Shown piece by piece: positions 33,478 to 45,398 of a stretch of DNA of 64,000 bases (position 1 is its first letter; the number at the start of each line of letters is the position of its first letter). The notes under the pieces were generated by a model, which saw only the letters and a program-made list of their open reading frames with translations, ran no database searches and was not told where the DNA came from. Position numbers and translations under genes: made by a program. Source of the DNA: Mimachlamys varia. Its lineage: Eukaryota > Mollusca > Bivalvia > Pectinida > Pectinidae. The DNA lies in assembly GCA_947623455.1 (NCBI GenBank), contig OX392538.1, forward strand, positions 6,882,001 through 6,946,000. Reading direction: 5' to 3'.

Positions 33478-34893
33478 TCCCAGTAGAACTGGTAGGGAGT
33501 AGCTAGTATTCCAGCAGAACTGGTAGGGAGTAGCTAGTATTCCAGCAGAACCAGTAGGGAGTAGCTAGTATTCCAGCAGAACCGGAAGGGAGTAGCTAGT
33601 ATTCCAGCAGAACCAGTAGGGAGTAGCTAGTATTCCAGCAGAACCGGTAGGGAGTAACTAGTATTCCAGCAGAACCGGTAGGGAGTAACTAGTATTCCAG
33701 CAGAACCGGTAGGGAGTCGCTAATATTCCAGCAGAACCGGTAGGGAGTCGCTAGTATTCCAGCAGAACCAGTAGGGAGTAGCTAGTATTCCAGCAGAACC
33801 GGAAGGGAGTAGCTAGTATTCCAGCAGAACCAGTAGGGAGTAGCTAGTATTCCAGCAGAACCGGTAGGGAGTAACTAGTATTCCAGCAGAACCGGTAGGG
33901 AGTAACTAGTATTCCAGCAGAACCGGTAGGGAGTTGCTAATATTCCAGCAGAACCGGTAGGGAGTCGCTAATATTCCAGCAGATCTGGTAGGGAGTAGCT
34001 AGTATTCCAGCAGAACCAGTAGGGAGTAGCTAGTATTCCAGCAGAACCGGTAGGGAGTAGCTAGTATTCCAGCAGAACCGGTAGGGAGTCGCTAATATTC
34101 CAGTAGAACTGGTAGGAAGTAGCTAGTATTCCAGCAGAACCGGTAGGGAGTAGCTAGTATTCCAGCAGAACCGGTAGGGAGTAGCTAGTATTCCAGCAGA
34201 ACTGGTAGGGAGTAGCTAGTATTCCAGCAGAACCGGTAGGGTGTAACTAGTATTCCAGCAGAACCGGTAGGGTGTAGCTAGTATTCCAGCAGAACTGGTA
34301 GGGTGTAGCTAGTATTCCAGCAGAACCGGTAGGGAGTAGCTAGTATTCGAGCAGAACCGGTAGGGAGTAGCTAGTATTCGAGCAGAACCAGTAGGGAGTA
34401 GCTAGTATTCGAGCAGAACCGGTAGGGAGTCGCTAGTATTCCAGCAGAACCAGTAGGGAGTAGCTAGTATTCCAGCAGAACCGATAGGGAGTAGCTAGTA
34501 TTCCAGCAGAACCGGTAGGGAGTCGCTAGTATTCCAGCAGAACCGGTAGGGAGTAGCTAGTATTCCAGCAGAACCGGTAGGGAGTATAGTATTCCAGCAG
34601 AACTGGTAGGGAGTAGCTAGTATTCCAGCAGAACCGGTAGGGAGTCGCTAGTATTCCAGCAGAACTGGTAGGGAGTTAAGCTAGTATTCGAGCAGAGCCG
34701 GTAGGGAGTTAAGGTAGTATTCCAGCAGAACCGATAGGGAGTAGCTGGTATATTGCAGCAGAACTGGTAGGGAGTAGCTAGTATTCCAGCAGAACCGGTA
34801 GGGAGTAGCTAGTATTCCAACAGAACTGGTAGGGAGTTAAGCTAGTATTTCAGTAGAACCGGTAGGGAGTAGCTAGTATTCCAGCAGAGTGAT
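33478..34893 (+). repeat. 31-bp intronic minisatellite
   Basis: About 46 copies of CTAGTATTCCAGCAGAACCG, GTAGGGAGTAG. Variants include AACTGG, AACCAG, GAGTCGC and TTCGAGC. Near the end, units with an extra TTA (GAGTTAAGCTAG) appear. It contains TTCCAG and GGTAGGG, which resemble weak splice borders, but no relation to the neighbouring exons is visible. Confidence 0.96.
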
Positions 34894-35442
34894 ACATTCC
34901 TCTGCTGGGGGATAGTGTCGTCAAGTGTATCTAGTAGTTTTCCATTTTGATGAGTCTTAAATGAGGTGGTCACTCCAATTGAGTAAAGAAACTTACAAAC
35001 ATGCAATGCTCATCTAGAGATATATTCACGTCATGATCAGACGTCAATAGAAACTTATAACACAGCTCAACTACATCGTCAGGGCCAGCACATTTTGCCA
35101 TTCTGTGCTAACTGTGGCAAATACAATAAATACTAAAAGTCCTAACTGTTAACTCTTTTGATCAAATCATGTCTGCAATTTAGTAAATGTTGTGAAAAAT
35201 TTGGTGTTTCTGTTGGACATATTTTCACAAGTAAAATATTTAGTTTAGTAATTTGATATTTGAATACATAGATGTAGTGCTTTCTGCATGCTCCTTTGTT
35301 AACAGTAGAAATCTAGATTTTATGGGACATTTTCCCTTTAACAATAGATGTTTTAGTTTTCTGCTTTAGTAGTTTTATTTATCAAACTGTCTAATATTTG
35401 TTGTGAACTGCTTGTTTATTTCATTGAACATTTTTATTTTTT

Positions 35443-35700
35443 AGCTCACCTGGCCTGAAGGGCCAAGTTAGCTTATGTGATGGTGCAGTGTCCGTCACCT
35501 TTTTCCTTTAAACAACTTCTTCTAAAATACTGAAAGTCCTAGTGACATGAAATTTGGCTGGTAGCTTTCTTGTATTTAGACATCAGGGGAATCTTCTAGA
35601 AGTGATTTTCTGGGGTGGAATTTAATTTCAGCTCACATGGCCTGAAGTTCATTTAAATGTCTTCTATAACCAAAAGGTCCAGGGGTTCTGCTACTAGGCC
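35443..35700 (+). mobile_element. Truncated copy of the 145-bp-repeat element
   Basis: It opens AGCTCACCTGGCCTGAAGGG, then CCAAGTTAGCTTATGTGATG and TTTTCCTTTAAACAACTTCT, matching the 5' part of the elements at 38683 and 51941. It lacks the tandem 145-bp units and the usual 3' end. A second partial start, AGCTCACATGGCCTGAAG, occurs at 35632. Confidence 0.8.
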
Positions 35701-36341
35701 ACCCAAAAAATATGTCTATACATATGATTAACAAATTTCAGTACAGGATATGACATTCCTTATATGGTATATTATAACAGGGTTTGTTCACTTTGTAATT
35801 ATAAATCATTTATTGCTGATGCCAAATCACATCTTCTGAAGACAGAATTCTTGATTAGCACAAAGTTTGGCTGTGTATATCTAGCTTAGTCTTATCCCAA
35901 AATCGAGGTCAATTTGACATTAATACAAAATCATTAAAAATCACCCAGATACCAAACAATCAAACATTCTGTATATATATGGGGGAGAAAATGTTTGACA
36001 AACTTTTAAGCTCATGAACAGTTTTAAAAAGGTATTTAAAGAAAGTATCAAACAAACAGCAATATATTTGAAAAAAAATAATTGAGTATATGATGTGAAT
36101 ATATTTTCAAACTTATTCCAAATGATATGAAATGGTTAATACATGCAAATAAATATAGGGGTCATCTGGTGGTGTATAAATAGGCTGCTGCAGACTTTCA
36201 TCTCATTAAGACATTGTTCTAGTTGAAATCAACTTGTTTCATAATTATGTAAATTGAATGAAATTTAAACAAATCCATTGATATATAATGTAGATATTAC
36301 TATAGATGCAAATGATTAAGTTATATTGCACTTCTCTGTAG

Positions 36342-36506
36342 GTTGTGAATGTGTCGAGTGCGGTAAATACCTCGGTGCGGTGTTGGGTGAGTAAAGGTGA
36401 CGTAAGGGACTACATGAAAGTGTCCAGTCAGACCAGCGAGGGGGTGGTCAGTCACAGCTTCAACATCCAGGACGCCTTCAACTTCAAGGTCAACTCAATC
36501 AACAAG
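36342..36506 (+). CDS. Integrin alpha exon: calf-2 (VVNVSSAVNTSVRCWVSKG)
   Basis: This 55-codon exon, phase 0-0, encodes VVNVSSAVNTSVRCWVSKGD, VRDYMKVSSQTSEGVVS, HSFNIQDAFNFKVNSINK. It has a calf-2-like strand pattern with one cysteine and several N-x-S/T sites (NVS, NTS). The borders are CTCTGTAG|GTTG and AACAAG|GTAATG. Confidence 0.9.
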
Positions 36507-36822
36507 GTAATGCATAGAGATTCTAGTTCACTTCAGATGTAACACAACATTTGATCGGTCAACAAAAATAATTTATGACATTATGATTCCAATATACATA
36601 TGTACCGGCCTCTACATATTACAAAACACTGTAATTATAAGGCTTTCTCCAAAAATTTCCTTATATCTCGACAATGAAATCTGATATTTCACAAATACAA
36701 TAAATATTTTGGTATATTTTGCAAGTGTATAATATTACATGGAGGAATTATTATGAAGAATATTCCACCATTCTTCCATGTTAGTGTTATCTCACCAGCA
36801 AGGTTATGTCTGAATTGTACAG

Positions 36823-36942
36823 GACTGTGGCACTGATGCCTGCGACTCCTTCACTTGTGGTGTGTCTCCAATACTGGCTGGATTTGCCGTCTCCATGACG
36901 ATGAACTTTACCCTCAATCAGGACACGTTGGCCAAAGTTCAG
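36823..36942 (+). CDS. Integrin alpha exon: calf-2 cysteine cluster
   Basis: This 40-codon exon, phase 0-0, encodes DCGTDACDSFTCGVSPILAG, FAVSMTMNFTLNQDTLAKVQ. Three closely spaced cysteines followed by a hydrophobic beta strand match the conserved cysteine-rich part of calf-2. The borders are TTGTACAG|GACT and GTTCAG|GTAAAA. Confidence 0.92.
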
Positions 36943-37751
36943 GTAAAAGACAACACCTGTACACAATGTATGATGACTTAACTCTTTGCCTGCGGCTGGC
37001 GGAGCTGACCGCCGCCCAGACATTTCTTACCGTCAGCCACTGCAGGTGGGAGTTCCATTCTCAGAAGTTCCTTTTTTTTCTAAATATAAGCCTTACATCA
37101 CTACCCACAATTCCTTAGCCTACTTTCCGGCAATAACAAAGACGGATTCCATGCTTTCTACAGCATGATTCTCGTTGTTTTACGATCAAATTTTACTGAT
37201 ATATAATGGGATTTTTGGCTGGGCATGTGTCAGCAGGGCTAATTTTCATCCATTTAACCAATGGTATGATATAAATTTAAATGTTATAGACTTCTGAGAG
37301 TATTTTTATCTGACAGATCATCTGAGATGATGTCAATAATGTATTGATATGTAAGTGGAAAAAATGGAAATACGTCGTAAATTTGAAATAAAAGTGGGTT
37401 TTTTTCAAAAATTACTCAGTGCCTGGGTCTGGGGAGATAACTCCATTACTTAGCAGGCAAAGAGTTAAAATAAGAATTTGTTCTGTTTTTTAATGGAGGG
37501 TTTTTAGGTAACATATTAAGCAACATATATCAATATTTATTCAGCTTATTTAATCATTTTAAGCCAAAAGTTTATATGAGTGAAATAGTTTATAAAATAT
37601 TTTGTCTTGTACGTGTACTTTTAACTTTTTAATAAAAAATAAATATTTTGTCATTGTGAACAATTTTAACAAATACTTTTGCATGTTGCTGCATGTAAAT
37701 GTTTTATGTTTCACTAAAAACACACAAGATACCACATTCTAGAATCTTTAT

Positions 37752-38682
37752 TATACCCCCCCGCAACGAAGTTAGGGGGGGTATACTGGAATCAGCTTGT
37801 CTGTCCGTCTGTCTGTCCGTCTGTCCGTAGAAAAATGTTGTCCGGACAACTCCTCCTAAACTACTGGATCGATTTCAATAAAACTTGGCAGTATTGTTGG
37901 GGACCATGTGTAGATGTGCATGCAGGGTTTCGTTTGTCAAAATTTTGGTTGCCATGGTAACCAGGTCACTATACACAGGTTTCCATAATAAAATGTTGTC
38001 CGGACAACTCCTCCTAAACTACTGGATCGATTTCAATAAAACTTGGCAGTATTGTTGGGGACCATGTGTAGATGTGCATGCAGAGTTTCGTTTGTCAAAA
38101 TTTTGGTTGCCATGGTAACCAGGTCACTATACACAGGTTTCCGTAATAACGTGTTGTCCGGACAACTTCCTATAAACCACTGGATCGAGTTTAATGAAAC
38201 TTGGCAGTATTGTTGGGGACCATGTGTAGATGTGCACTCAGAGTTTTGTTTGTCAAAATTTTGGTTGCCATGGTAACCAGGTCACTATACACAGGTTTCC
38301 ATGATAATGTGTTGTCCAGACAACTCCTCCTAAACTACTGGATCAATTTCAGTGAAACTTGGTAGTATTGTTGGGGACCATGTATAGATTTGCATACAGG
38401 GTTTCGTTTGTCAAAATTTTGGTTGCCATGGTAATGAGGTGACTATACACAGGTTTCCGTAATAACATGATGTCTGGACAACTTCTTCTAAACTACTGGG
38501 TCATTTTCAATGAAACTTCGCAGTAAGTAATGTTGAGGATTACTATACACAGGTTAAAATACTTTCTTTATTCATTCAGTGAGTTTCACAAGTTGAAACA
38601 TACATATGCATCCACATTGTTGATATGAAATCTACACTGTAATGTATGTAAGACCAAAGGTGCCTTCTTTGTTTTTGTTTTT
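37752..38682 (+). mobile_element. Outer element, 5' part, with ~4 copies of a 158-bp unit
   Basis: It opens TATACCCCCCCGCAACGAAG and TTAGGGGGGGTATACTGGAA, followed by GTCTGTCCGTC-rich sequence. Tandem 158-bp units (marked by ATGTTGTCCGGACAACTCCT and TTGGTTGCCATGGTAACCAG) follow. The matching 3' end is at about 42125-42206 (GCGGGGGGGTATTAGTCAGC), so the element was split by the insertion of the next feature. Confidence 0.75.
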
Positions 38683-41600
38683 AGCTCACCTGGCCCGAAG
38701 GGCCAAGTGAGCTTATGTGATGGTGCAGCGTCCGTCGTCCGTCCGTCAGTCAGTCCGTCCGTCCGTCCGTCCGTCCGTCCTGCGTCCGTCAACTTTTTCC
38801 TTTAAACGACTTCTTCTAAAATACTGAAAGGCCCAGTGACATGAAATTTGGCTGGTAGATTTCTTGGAAGGAGCTGAACAAAGTTTGCGAAAAAAAATCA
38901 CTTTGACCTAATTTCAAGGTCACAGGGGTCAAAAATGTCGAAACCTTCAAACAACTTCTTCTAAAATACCGTCAGGCATAGAGACTTCATATTTGACCAG
39001 TAGCTTCCTTAGATGAAGCCAAATAAAGTTTGCGAAAAGAAATGACCTTGACCAATATTCAAGGTCACCGTGAGGTTAAATCTATTTTAACCTTTAAACG
39101 ACTTCTTCTGAAATACCAAAAGCCCTAGAAGCATGATATTTGGCTGAAAGGTTCCTTGGATGAAGCCCGACAAAGTTTGCGAAAAGAAATGACCCTGACC
39201 TATATTCAAGGTCACAGGGGTCAAATCTGTTAAAACCTTTAAACGACTTCTTCTGAAATACCAAAAGCCCTAGAAGAATGATATTTGGCTGAAAGGTTCC
39301 TTGGATGAAGCCCAACAAAGTTTGCGAAAAGAAATGACCTTGACCTATATACAAGGTCACAGGGGTCAAATCTGTTAAAACATTTAAACGACTTCTTCTG
39401 AAATACCAAAAGCCCTAGAAGCATGATATTTGGCTGAAAGGTTCCTTGGATAAAGCCCGACAAAGTTTGCGAAAAGAAATGACCTTGACTTATATTCAAG
39501 GTCACAGGGGTCAAATCTGTTAAAACCTTTAAACGACTTCTCCTGAAATACCAAAAGCCCTAGAAGCATAATATTTGGCTGAAAGGTTCCTTGGATGAAG
39601 CCGGACAAAGTTTGCGAAAAGAAATGACCTTGACCTATATTAAAGGTCACAGGGGTAAAATCTGTTAAAACATTTAAACGACTTCTTCTGAAATACCAAA
39701 AGCCCTAGAAGCATGATATTTGGCTGAAAGGTTCCTTGGATGAAGCCGGACAAAGTTTGCGAAAAGAAATGACCTTGACCTTTATTCAAGGTCACAGGGG
39801 TCAAATGTGTTAAAACCTTTAAACGACTTCTTCTGAAATACCAAAAGCCCTAGAAGCATGATATTTGGCTGAAAGGTTCCTTGGATGAAGCCGGACAAAG
39901 TTTGCAAAAAGAAATGACCTTGACCTATATTCAAGGTCACAGGAGTCAAATCTGTTAAAACCTTTAAACGACTTCTTCTGAAATACCAAAAGCCCTAGAA
40001 GCATGATATTTGGCTGAAAGGTTCCTTGGATGAAGCCCGACAAAGTTTGCGAAAAGAAATGACCTTGACCTTTATTCAAGGTCACAGGGGTCAAATGTGT
40101 TAAGACCTTTAAACGACTTCTTCTGAAATACCAAAAGCCCTAGAAGCATGATATTTGGCTGAAAGGTTCCTTGGATGAAGCCCGACAAAGTTTGCGAAAA
40201 GAAATGACCTTGACCTATATTCAAGGTCACAGGGGTCAAATCTATTAAAACCTTTAAACAACTTCTTCTGAAATACCAAAAGCCCTAGAAGCATGATATT
40301 TCGCTGAAAGGTTCCTTGGATGAAGCCCGACAAAGTTTGCGAAAAGAAATGACCTTGACCTTTATTCAAGGTCACAGGGGTCAAATGTGTTAAAACCTTT
40401 AAACGACTTCTTCTGAAATACCAAAAGCCCTAGAAGCATGAAATTTGGCTGAAAGGTTCCTTGGATGAAGCCGGACAAAGTTTGCGAAAAGAAATGACCT
40501 TGACTTATATTCAATGTCACAGGGGTCAAATGTGTTAAAACCTTTAAACGACTTCTTCTGAAATACCAAAAGCCCTAGAAGCATGATATTTCGCTGAACG
40601 GTTCCTTGGATGAAGCCTGACAAAGTTTGCAAAAAGAAATGACCTTGACCTATATTCAAGGTCACAGGAGTCAAATGTGTTAAAACATTTAAACGACTTC
40701 TTCTGAAATACCAAAAGCCCTAGAAGCATGATATTTGGCTGAAAGGTTCCTTGGATGAAGCCCGACAAAGTTTGGGAAAAGAAATGACCTTGACCTTTAT
40801 TCAAGGTCACAGGGGTCAAATGTGTTAAAACCTTTAAACCACTTCTTCTGAAATACCAAAAGCCCTAGAAGCATGATATTTGGCTGAAAGGTTCCTTGGA
40901 TGAAGCCCGACAAAGTTTGCGAAAAGAAATGACCCTGACCTATATTCAAGGTCACAGGAGTCAAATCTGTTGAAACCTGCAAACGACTTCTTCTGAAATA
41001 CCAAAAGCCCTGGAAGCATGATATTTGGCTGAAAGTTTCCTTAGATAAAGCCTGACAAAGTTTGTGAAAAGAAATGACCTTGACCTATATTCAAGGTCAC
41101 AGGAGTCAAATGTGTTAAAACCTTTAAACGACTTCTTCTGAAATACCAAAAGCCCTAGAAGCATGATATTTGGCTGAAAGGTTCCTTGGATGAAGCCCGA
41201 CAAAGTTTGCGAAAAGAAATGACCTTGACCTTTATTCAAGGTCACAGGGGTCAAATGTGTTAAAACCTTTAAACGACTTCTTCTGAAATACCAAAAGCCC
41301 TAGAAGCATGATATTTGGCTGAAAGGTTCCTTGGATGAAGCCCGACAAAGTTTGCGAAAAGAAATGACCCTGACCTATATTCAAGGTCACAGGAGTCAAA
41401 TCTGTTGAAACCTGCAAACGACTTCTTCTGAAATACCAAAAGCCCTGGAAGCATGATATTTGGCTGAAAGTTTCCTTAGATAAAGCCTGACAAAGTTTGG
41501 GAAAAGAAATGACCTTGACCTATATTCAATGTCACAGGGGTCAAATCTTTTAAAACATTTAAACGACTTCTCCTGAAATACCAAAAGCCCTAGAAGCATG

Positions 41601-42048
41601 ATATTTAGCTGAATTGTTCCTTGAATGAAGCCTGACAAAGTTTGCAAAAAGAAATGACCTTGACCTATATTCAAGGTCACAGGGGTAAAATCTGTTAAAA
41701 CATTCAAACAACTTCTTCTGAAGTACCAAAAGCCCTAGAAGCATGAAATTTGGCTGAAAGGTTTCTTGGATGAAGCCTGACAAAGTTTGCAAAAAGAAAT
41801 GACCTTGATCTTGATTTGCCTAGAGACATGATATTTGGCTGGTAGCGTCCTGGGATGAAGCCAAACAAAATTTGAAAATGAAAATGATGTTGTCTTATAA
41901 GATCACAGGGGTAAAATATGTTTAAATCTTAAGATGTTCTTCTAAATGTCTTACATTAAAAGATTTTAGGGGACTTTAGGGTTACACTATAATATAAGTC
42001 AGAGATTGATACCAGGTGAGCGATGCAGGCCCATTGGGCCTCTTGTTT
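38683..42048 (+). mobile_element. Non-autonomous element with ~19 tandem 145-bp units (nested)
   Basis: The 5' end AGCTCACCTGGCCCGAAGGG is followed by CCAAGTGAGCTTATGTGATG and a GTCCGTCC tract. About 19 units of 145 bp occupy 39080-41810. The 3' end is CCAGGTGAGCGATGCAGGCC, CATTGGGCCTCTTGTTT. Each unit includes TGACCTTGACC and TCAAGGTCACAGGGGTCA. No transposase is encoded. The staggered 91-codon antisense frames are simply the same unit read in successive frames. It interrupts the element starting at 37752. Confidence 0.88.
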
Positions 42049-42124
42049 AGATATGCGGTGATACATAGTAATATAAAATAATACATTATATAATGCATGT
42101 TATATACAACTTGTACTACATCAT

Positions 42125-42206
42125 GTTTTTTTCAAAAACATGTCAGACACCTCTAATAAGAGGTAGCGGGGGGGTATTAGTCAGCCATCGGCTTACAGTT
42201 CTAGTT
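42125..42206 (+). mobile_element. Outer element, 3' end
   Basis: TAATAAGAGGTAGCGGGGGG, GTATTAGTCAGCCATCGGCT and TACAGTTCTAGTTT form the likely 3' terminus of the element that starts at 37752. Its G-run mirrors the C-run of the 5' end. Confidence 0.6.
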
Positions 42207-42944
42207 TGGTATTGAATGAGAGCTTGTATTTCTGTAAACAAAATATAAACAACATGAGATAGGAACGTGACATGTTAATTACTAGATCAAAATTGATAGA
42301 AATTCTCAAAAATCATAAAGCATTGTCCTTGAAACATGCAACACTAGATATATAAGTTACCGGTAATGAAATGAGACCAAGCACATGCACACTATATATA
42401 TCATTAGCACTAAAAATAGAATACAAACCTACAGACACTAAAGACAATAGCATGCAGACTTGTTGAACATAAGTACTAAAATCAATATAGGAAAGTGAAG
42501 GTACGATGGACTGGGAGGTAGTTAATCGTGAAAATCCAGATGAACATGCCGTGGATACAAGTGTTTACAAGTCAGAGCAGTCTCACTAAAAGTCCATATA
42601 ACGTGTGTGTAAGACACTGAGCCCAACAACAAGGTTTTTTCGATAAACCGAGATCTCTATTAAAAAATAAGATAATCAAAAGAATATCTGAGTTGGGCTC
42701 GCTGTTTTCCGCACACACTGAAAGTTAAGGCGTGAGACAACTAATAATATTAGCATATAAGCTTACTATAACTTAACAGCAATACATAAAACTACATTTG
42801 TCATGCATGAAACGCTAATATTATGTATGTTGTTTTGTTGTTACATGGTATCCTGTATGGAACAGTGAAGAATAAAACCACCATTTAATGGTAGGAAAAT
42901 GCTGTGACGTTTGTCTTATTCCTGATTTTGTATTTGTGTTGTAG

Positions 42945-43055
42945 GCCAGTGTTAACGACGTGCTGAAGGAGGTGAAGATCTCATCTCTAGTGACCGTTGA
43001 TTATCCGAAAGACCTGGCTTTGTTGGAACAGGAGGAAGGATCTGACACACAACTG
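42945..43055 (+). CDS. Integrin alpha exon: calf-2, membrane-proximal
   Basis: This 37-codon exon, phase 0-0, encodes ASVNDVLKEVKISSLVTVDY, PKDLALLEQEEGSDTQL. The V-x-I-S-S-x-V-x-V strand is the penultimate calf-2 strand. The borders are TGTTGTAG|GCC and CAACTG|GTAAAA. Confidence 0.92.
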
Positions 43056-43600
43056 GTAAAACATGTACAGTACACTCCTCTTTATATCATGTTGCATTTG
43101 TCAGACAAAAACATGACATTAACATGAATGTGACATTAAGAGAAACATGTTTTTCCACTAAATCTAGTGCATTTCCAACCTCCATAACTAAAAGTAAAGT
43201 ATTCAATGTACATATGAAGATGTTTCAATCAATAGATAACATTATTTCATCAAAAAAAACATTTTTTTGGTGTATTTTTTTATTTTCTATGCAATATTTC
43301 TTAGTCGTATCTGAAATCAATGGAAATGACATCATTTTCTGGATATTTTATGTGATCGGTTTGGAAAGCATGATATTAAGAGTAATTCACCTCAAAATAC
43401 ATATTAACCAAATAAATTTTCATAGATTATATAGAGGGAAAAATGGTGCTTTGGAAAAACATGATATAAAGAGGAATGTGATATTAACAGGAGTGATATT
43501 AAGTGGAGTCCGCTGTACTACTGTTGCTGGGTTAAAGTTTGTACTGTTACAGTTATACTCAGATTGGATTTGCATAGCTGTTGTGGAAAATCTGTTCTGT

Positions 43601-43784
43601 GATTGGCTGTTACAACTGACAAAATTGTAATATGATAGCTACAATTGGCTTACCTCCAAGTTTGCTCTGATTGGCTATTACTGCCAAGGAAGATAGTCAG
43701 TGTTGTCTGATTGGCTAGTCAGTGGTGATAGTAGCCTGTGATTGGCTAGTCATGATTATTGATGGTGTCAAACAGTGATTGGCT
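43601..43784 (-). promoter_or_regulatory. Cluster of reverse CCAAT boxes in intron
   Basis: GATTGGCT (reverse AGCCAATC, the NF-Y core) occurs at 43601, 43669, 43709, 43740 and 43777, with a sixth ATTGGCT at 43644. The last three sit in a weak repeat with GATTGGCTAGTCA. The cluster lies in the intron just before the transmembrane exon. Function as a control element is inference, and a decayed tandem repeat is equally possible. Confidence 0.35.
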
Positions 43785-43914
43785 AGACACTTATGATATC
43801 ATATATAGTCAGTCCACAATACATTTCAGCTAACATTGGTCGCAACACCGATGTAATTCGGTGTCTGTATCGACGTAAAACTCGTAACTAACTAACTAAC
43901 ATTTCTGCTTACAG

Positions 43915-44034
43915 GCAACCCTAACTGTTCTACCTAACAAACCGATTGAGGAAAGTGTTCCATGGTGGGTCATCTTCCTAAGCATCCTAGGTGCTGTCAT
44001 CCTCATCTGCCTCATCATCCTAATGTTCTGGAAG
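43915..44034 (+). CDS. Integrin alpha exon: transmembrane helix
   Basis: This 40-codon exon, phase 0-0, encodes ATLTVLPNKPIEESVP, then WWVIFLSILGAVILICLI and ILMFWK. The run of about 23 hydrophobic residues after P-W-W is the single transmembrane helix with an extracellular N-terminal side. The next exon supplies CGFFKR directly after FWK, as expected at the inner membrane face. The borders are TGCTTACAG|GCA and TGGAAG|GTTTGT. Confidence 0.96.
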
Positions 44035-44070
44035 GTTTGTATATGTAATTTATAAATCATACCCTACAAT

Positions 44071-44520
44071 CACAGGCACTTGTGGCCAGGAGAATAACCA
44101 TCTATATATAGATAATATAGTGAAATATGAATAATTAAAAACATATAAAACTCAATTTTCCAATTTTCTTTTTAAAGTTATTAATCATAATAAAAATGAT
44201 TGCTGAATTTCAGCTTCATACATCAAGCTTTAAAATTTCACACAAAAAAATTGACTATCAGACACTGAAAAGAGAGAAGGATAATGCAACTCGGTGGCAG
44301 AAAATACCTTGGGCACGTTACAAAACGGCCAAAAAAACTTACTTTCCATTTTGACATACTAGAACAGCTTCCATCCATTCCCTTTATATTTCCCTGGGTT
44401 AGGATTTGATGATATAAGTTGAAAAAATTTTGTTTTCAAATTTTGTTTTAATTATTCATATTTCGCTATATTATCTATATAAAGGTGGTTATTCTCCTGG
44501 CCACTATTTAAGTGCCTGTG
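44071..44520. mobile_element. 450-bp MITE with ~70-bp TIRs and 8-bp target duplication
   Basis: The left end CACAGGCACTTGTGGCCAGG and the right end ...GGCCACTATTTAAGTGCCTGTG (shown in part) are inverted copies that continue for about 70 bp (AGAATAACCA, TATATAGATAATATAG, AAATATGAATAATTAAAA). The flanks CCTACAAT (44063-44070) and TCTACAAT (44521-44528) match at 7 of 8 positions. An 8-bp duplication is usual for hAT elements, so a non-autonomous hAT is likely (inference). Confidence 0.85.
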
Positions 44521-44873
44521 TCTACAATATCAAGCTTTCGATGGATCAGTAATGATTGGTTTGGCTTGTGTCCGATGTAAAAGTTCGGTAAAGCTTGTGA
44601 TGATTCAGTGTTCTAATTTATAGACACTGTACTACATTACAGAAAAGAAAAAAAAGACAATTGCAATTGAATGTAAATTTACAAAATTAAAACAGGCAAC
44701 ACTTCCACCTTCACATAAGTTTTGTACTGTGTGTTAACAAGCAGCATTACATTTACTTTCATGTTGAAGGCCACATTGATCTGCGAAGAGTATTAACAGC
44801 CATATAGCTACTGTCAATGTACCTATTTGGGCCCAATTTAAACAGATTAGCATAATGATAAATTGACGCACTC

Positions 44874-45123
44874 ACAGTATACTATAAACCGACATATTTC
44901 CGCGTGAGATTAATTTTCGCGTGCTTCACGAGTGTATAAAGTTCGCAAAAAATCATCACCGCTGAATAGTTTCAATAAGAGGTATGCCAACTGTAGGAGT
45001 ACTGTATTGTAGATAGGATTTACAACCGTATCAATCGCGAAATTAAATCACTGCGAAATAGTCGTTTCATATGAAAACGCAAAATTGAACACCACGAAAA
45101 TAAGTTGGTTAACAGTATGCTGT
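44874..45123. mobile_element. 250-bp MITE-like element with imperfect inverted ends
   Basis: ACAGTATACTATAAACCGAC at the left is mirrored by GTTGGTTAACAGTATGCTGT at the right, with matches interrupted by a few changes. The inside is rich in CGCGAAA and TTTCGCG words and has no coding potential. Confidence 0.55.
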
Positions 45124-45398
45124 AGAAAGCAATTTTCACAAACTGTAATCAGTGCAATCATATCGTAGCGAAATTCTTTCAGCGGGAAAATTGCTGAAAT
45201 AAGATTACCTCTAAAATATGAACATTTACATTATTATTGGTGATACCTTGTTAGAAAGCCGTAAATATTTCAAATGAAACTGTAATAGAACCGGTGCAAG
45301 CTTATAACCTTTAGTGATTTATTTACTCCTGGTCACACTATGGAGCATCAAATGTGTTGTTTTGGCACTATCAAGACTCTGTTCCTTGTTTTCAATAG

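Noticed and set aside
37752..38560. Tandem 77-codon frames (MAVLLGTMCRCACRVSFVKI)
   Set aside because: They are produced by the 158-bp unit of a mobile element and repeat exactly with that period. Not a gene.
39094..41792. Series of minus-strand 91-codon frames beginning MTPVTLN
   Set aside because: Each starts 145 bp after the last and is the same repeat unit read in shifted frames. No protein family is recognised, and the same happens at 52324-53708.
43124..43630. 168-codon plus-strand frame between two integrin exons
   Set aside because: It lies wholly in an intron, its residue make-up is typical of AT-rich non-coding DNA, and it runs into the CCAAT-bearing repeat. No family resemblance.
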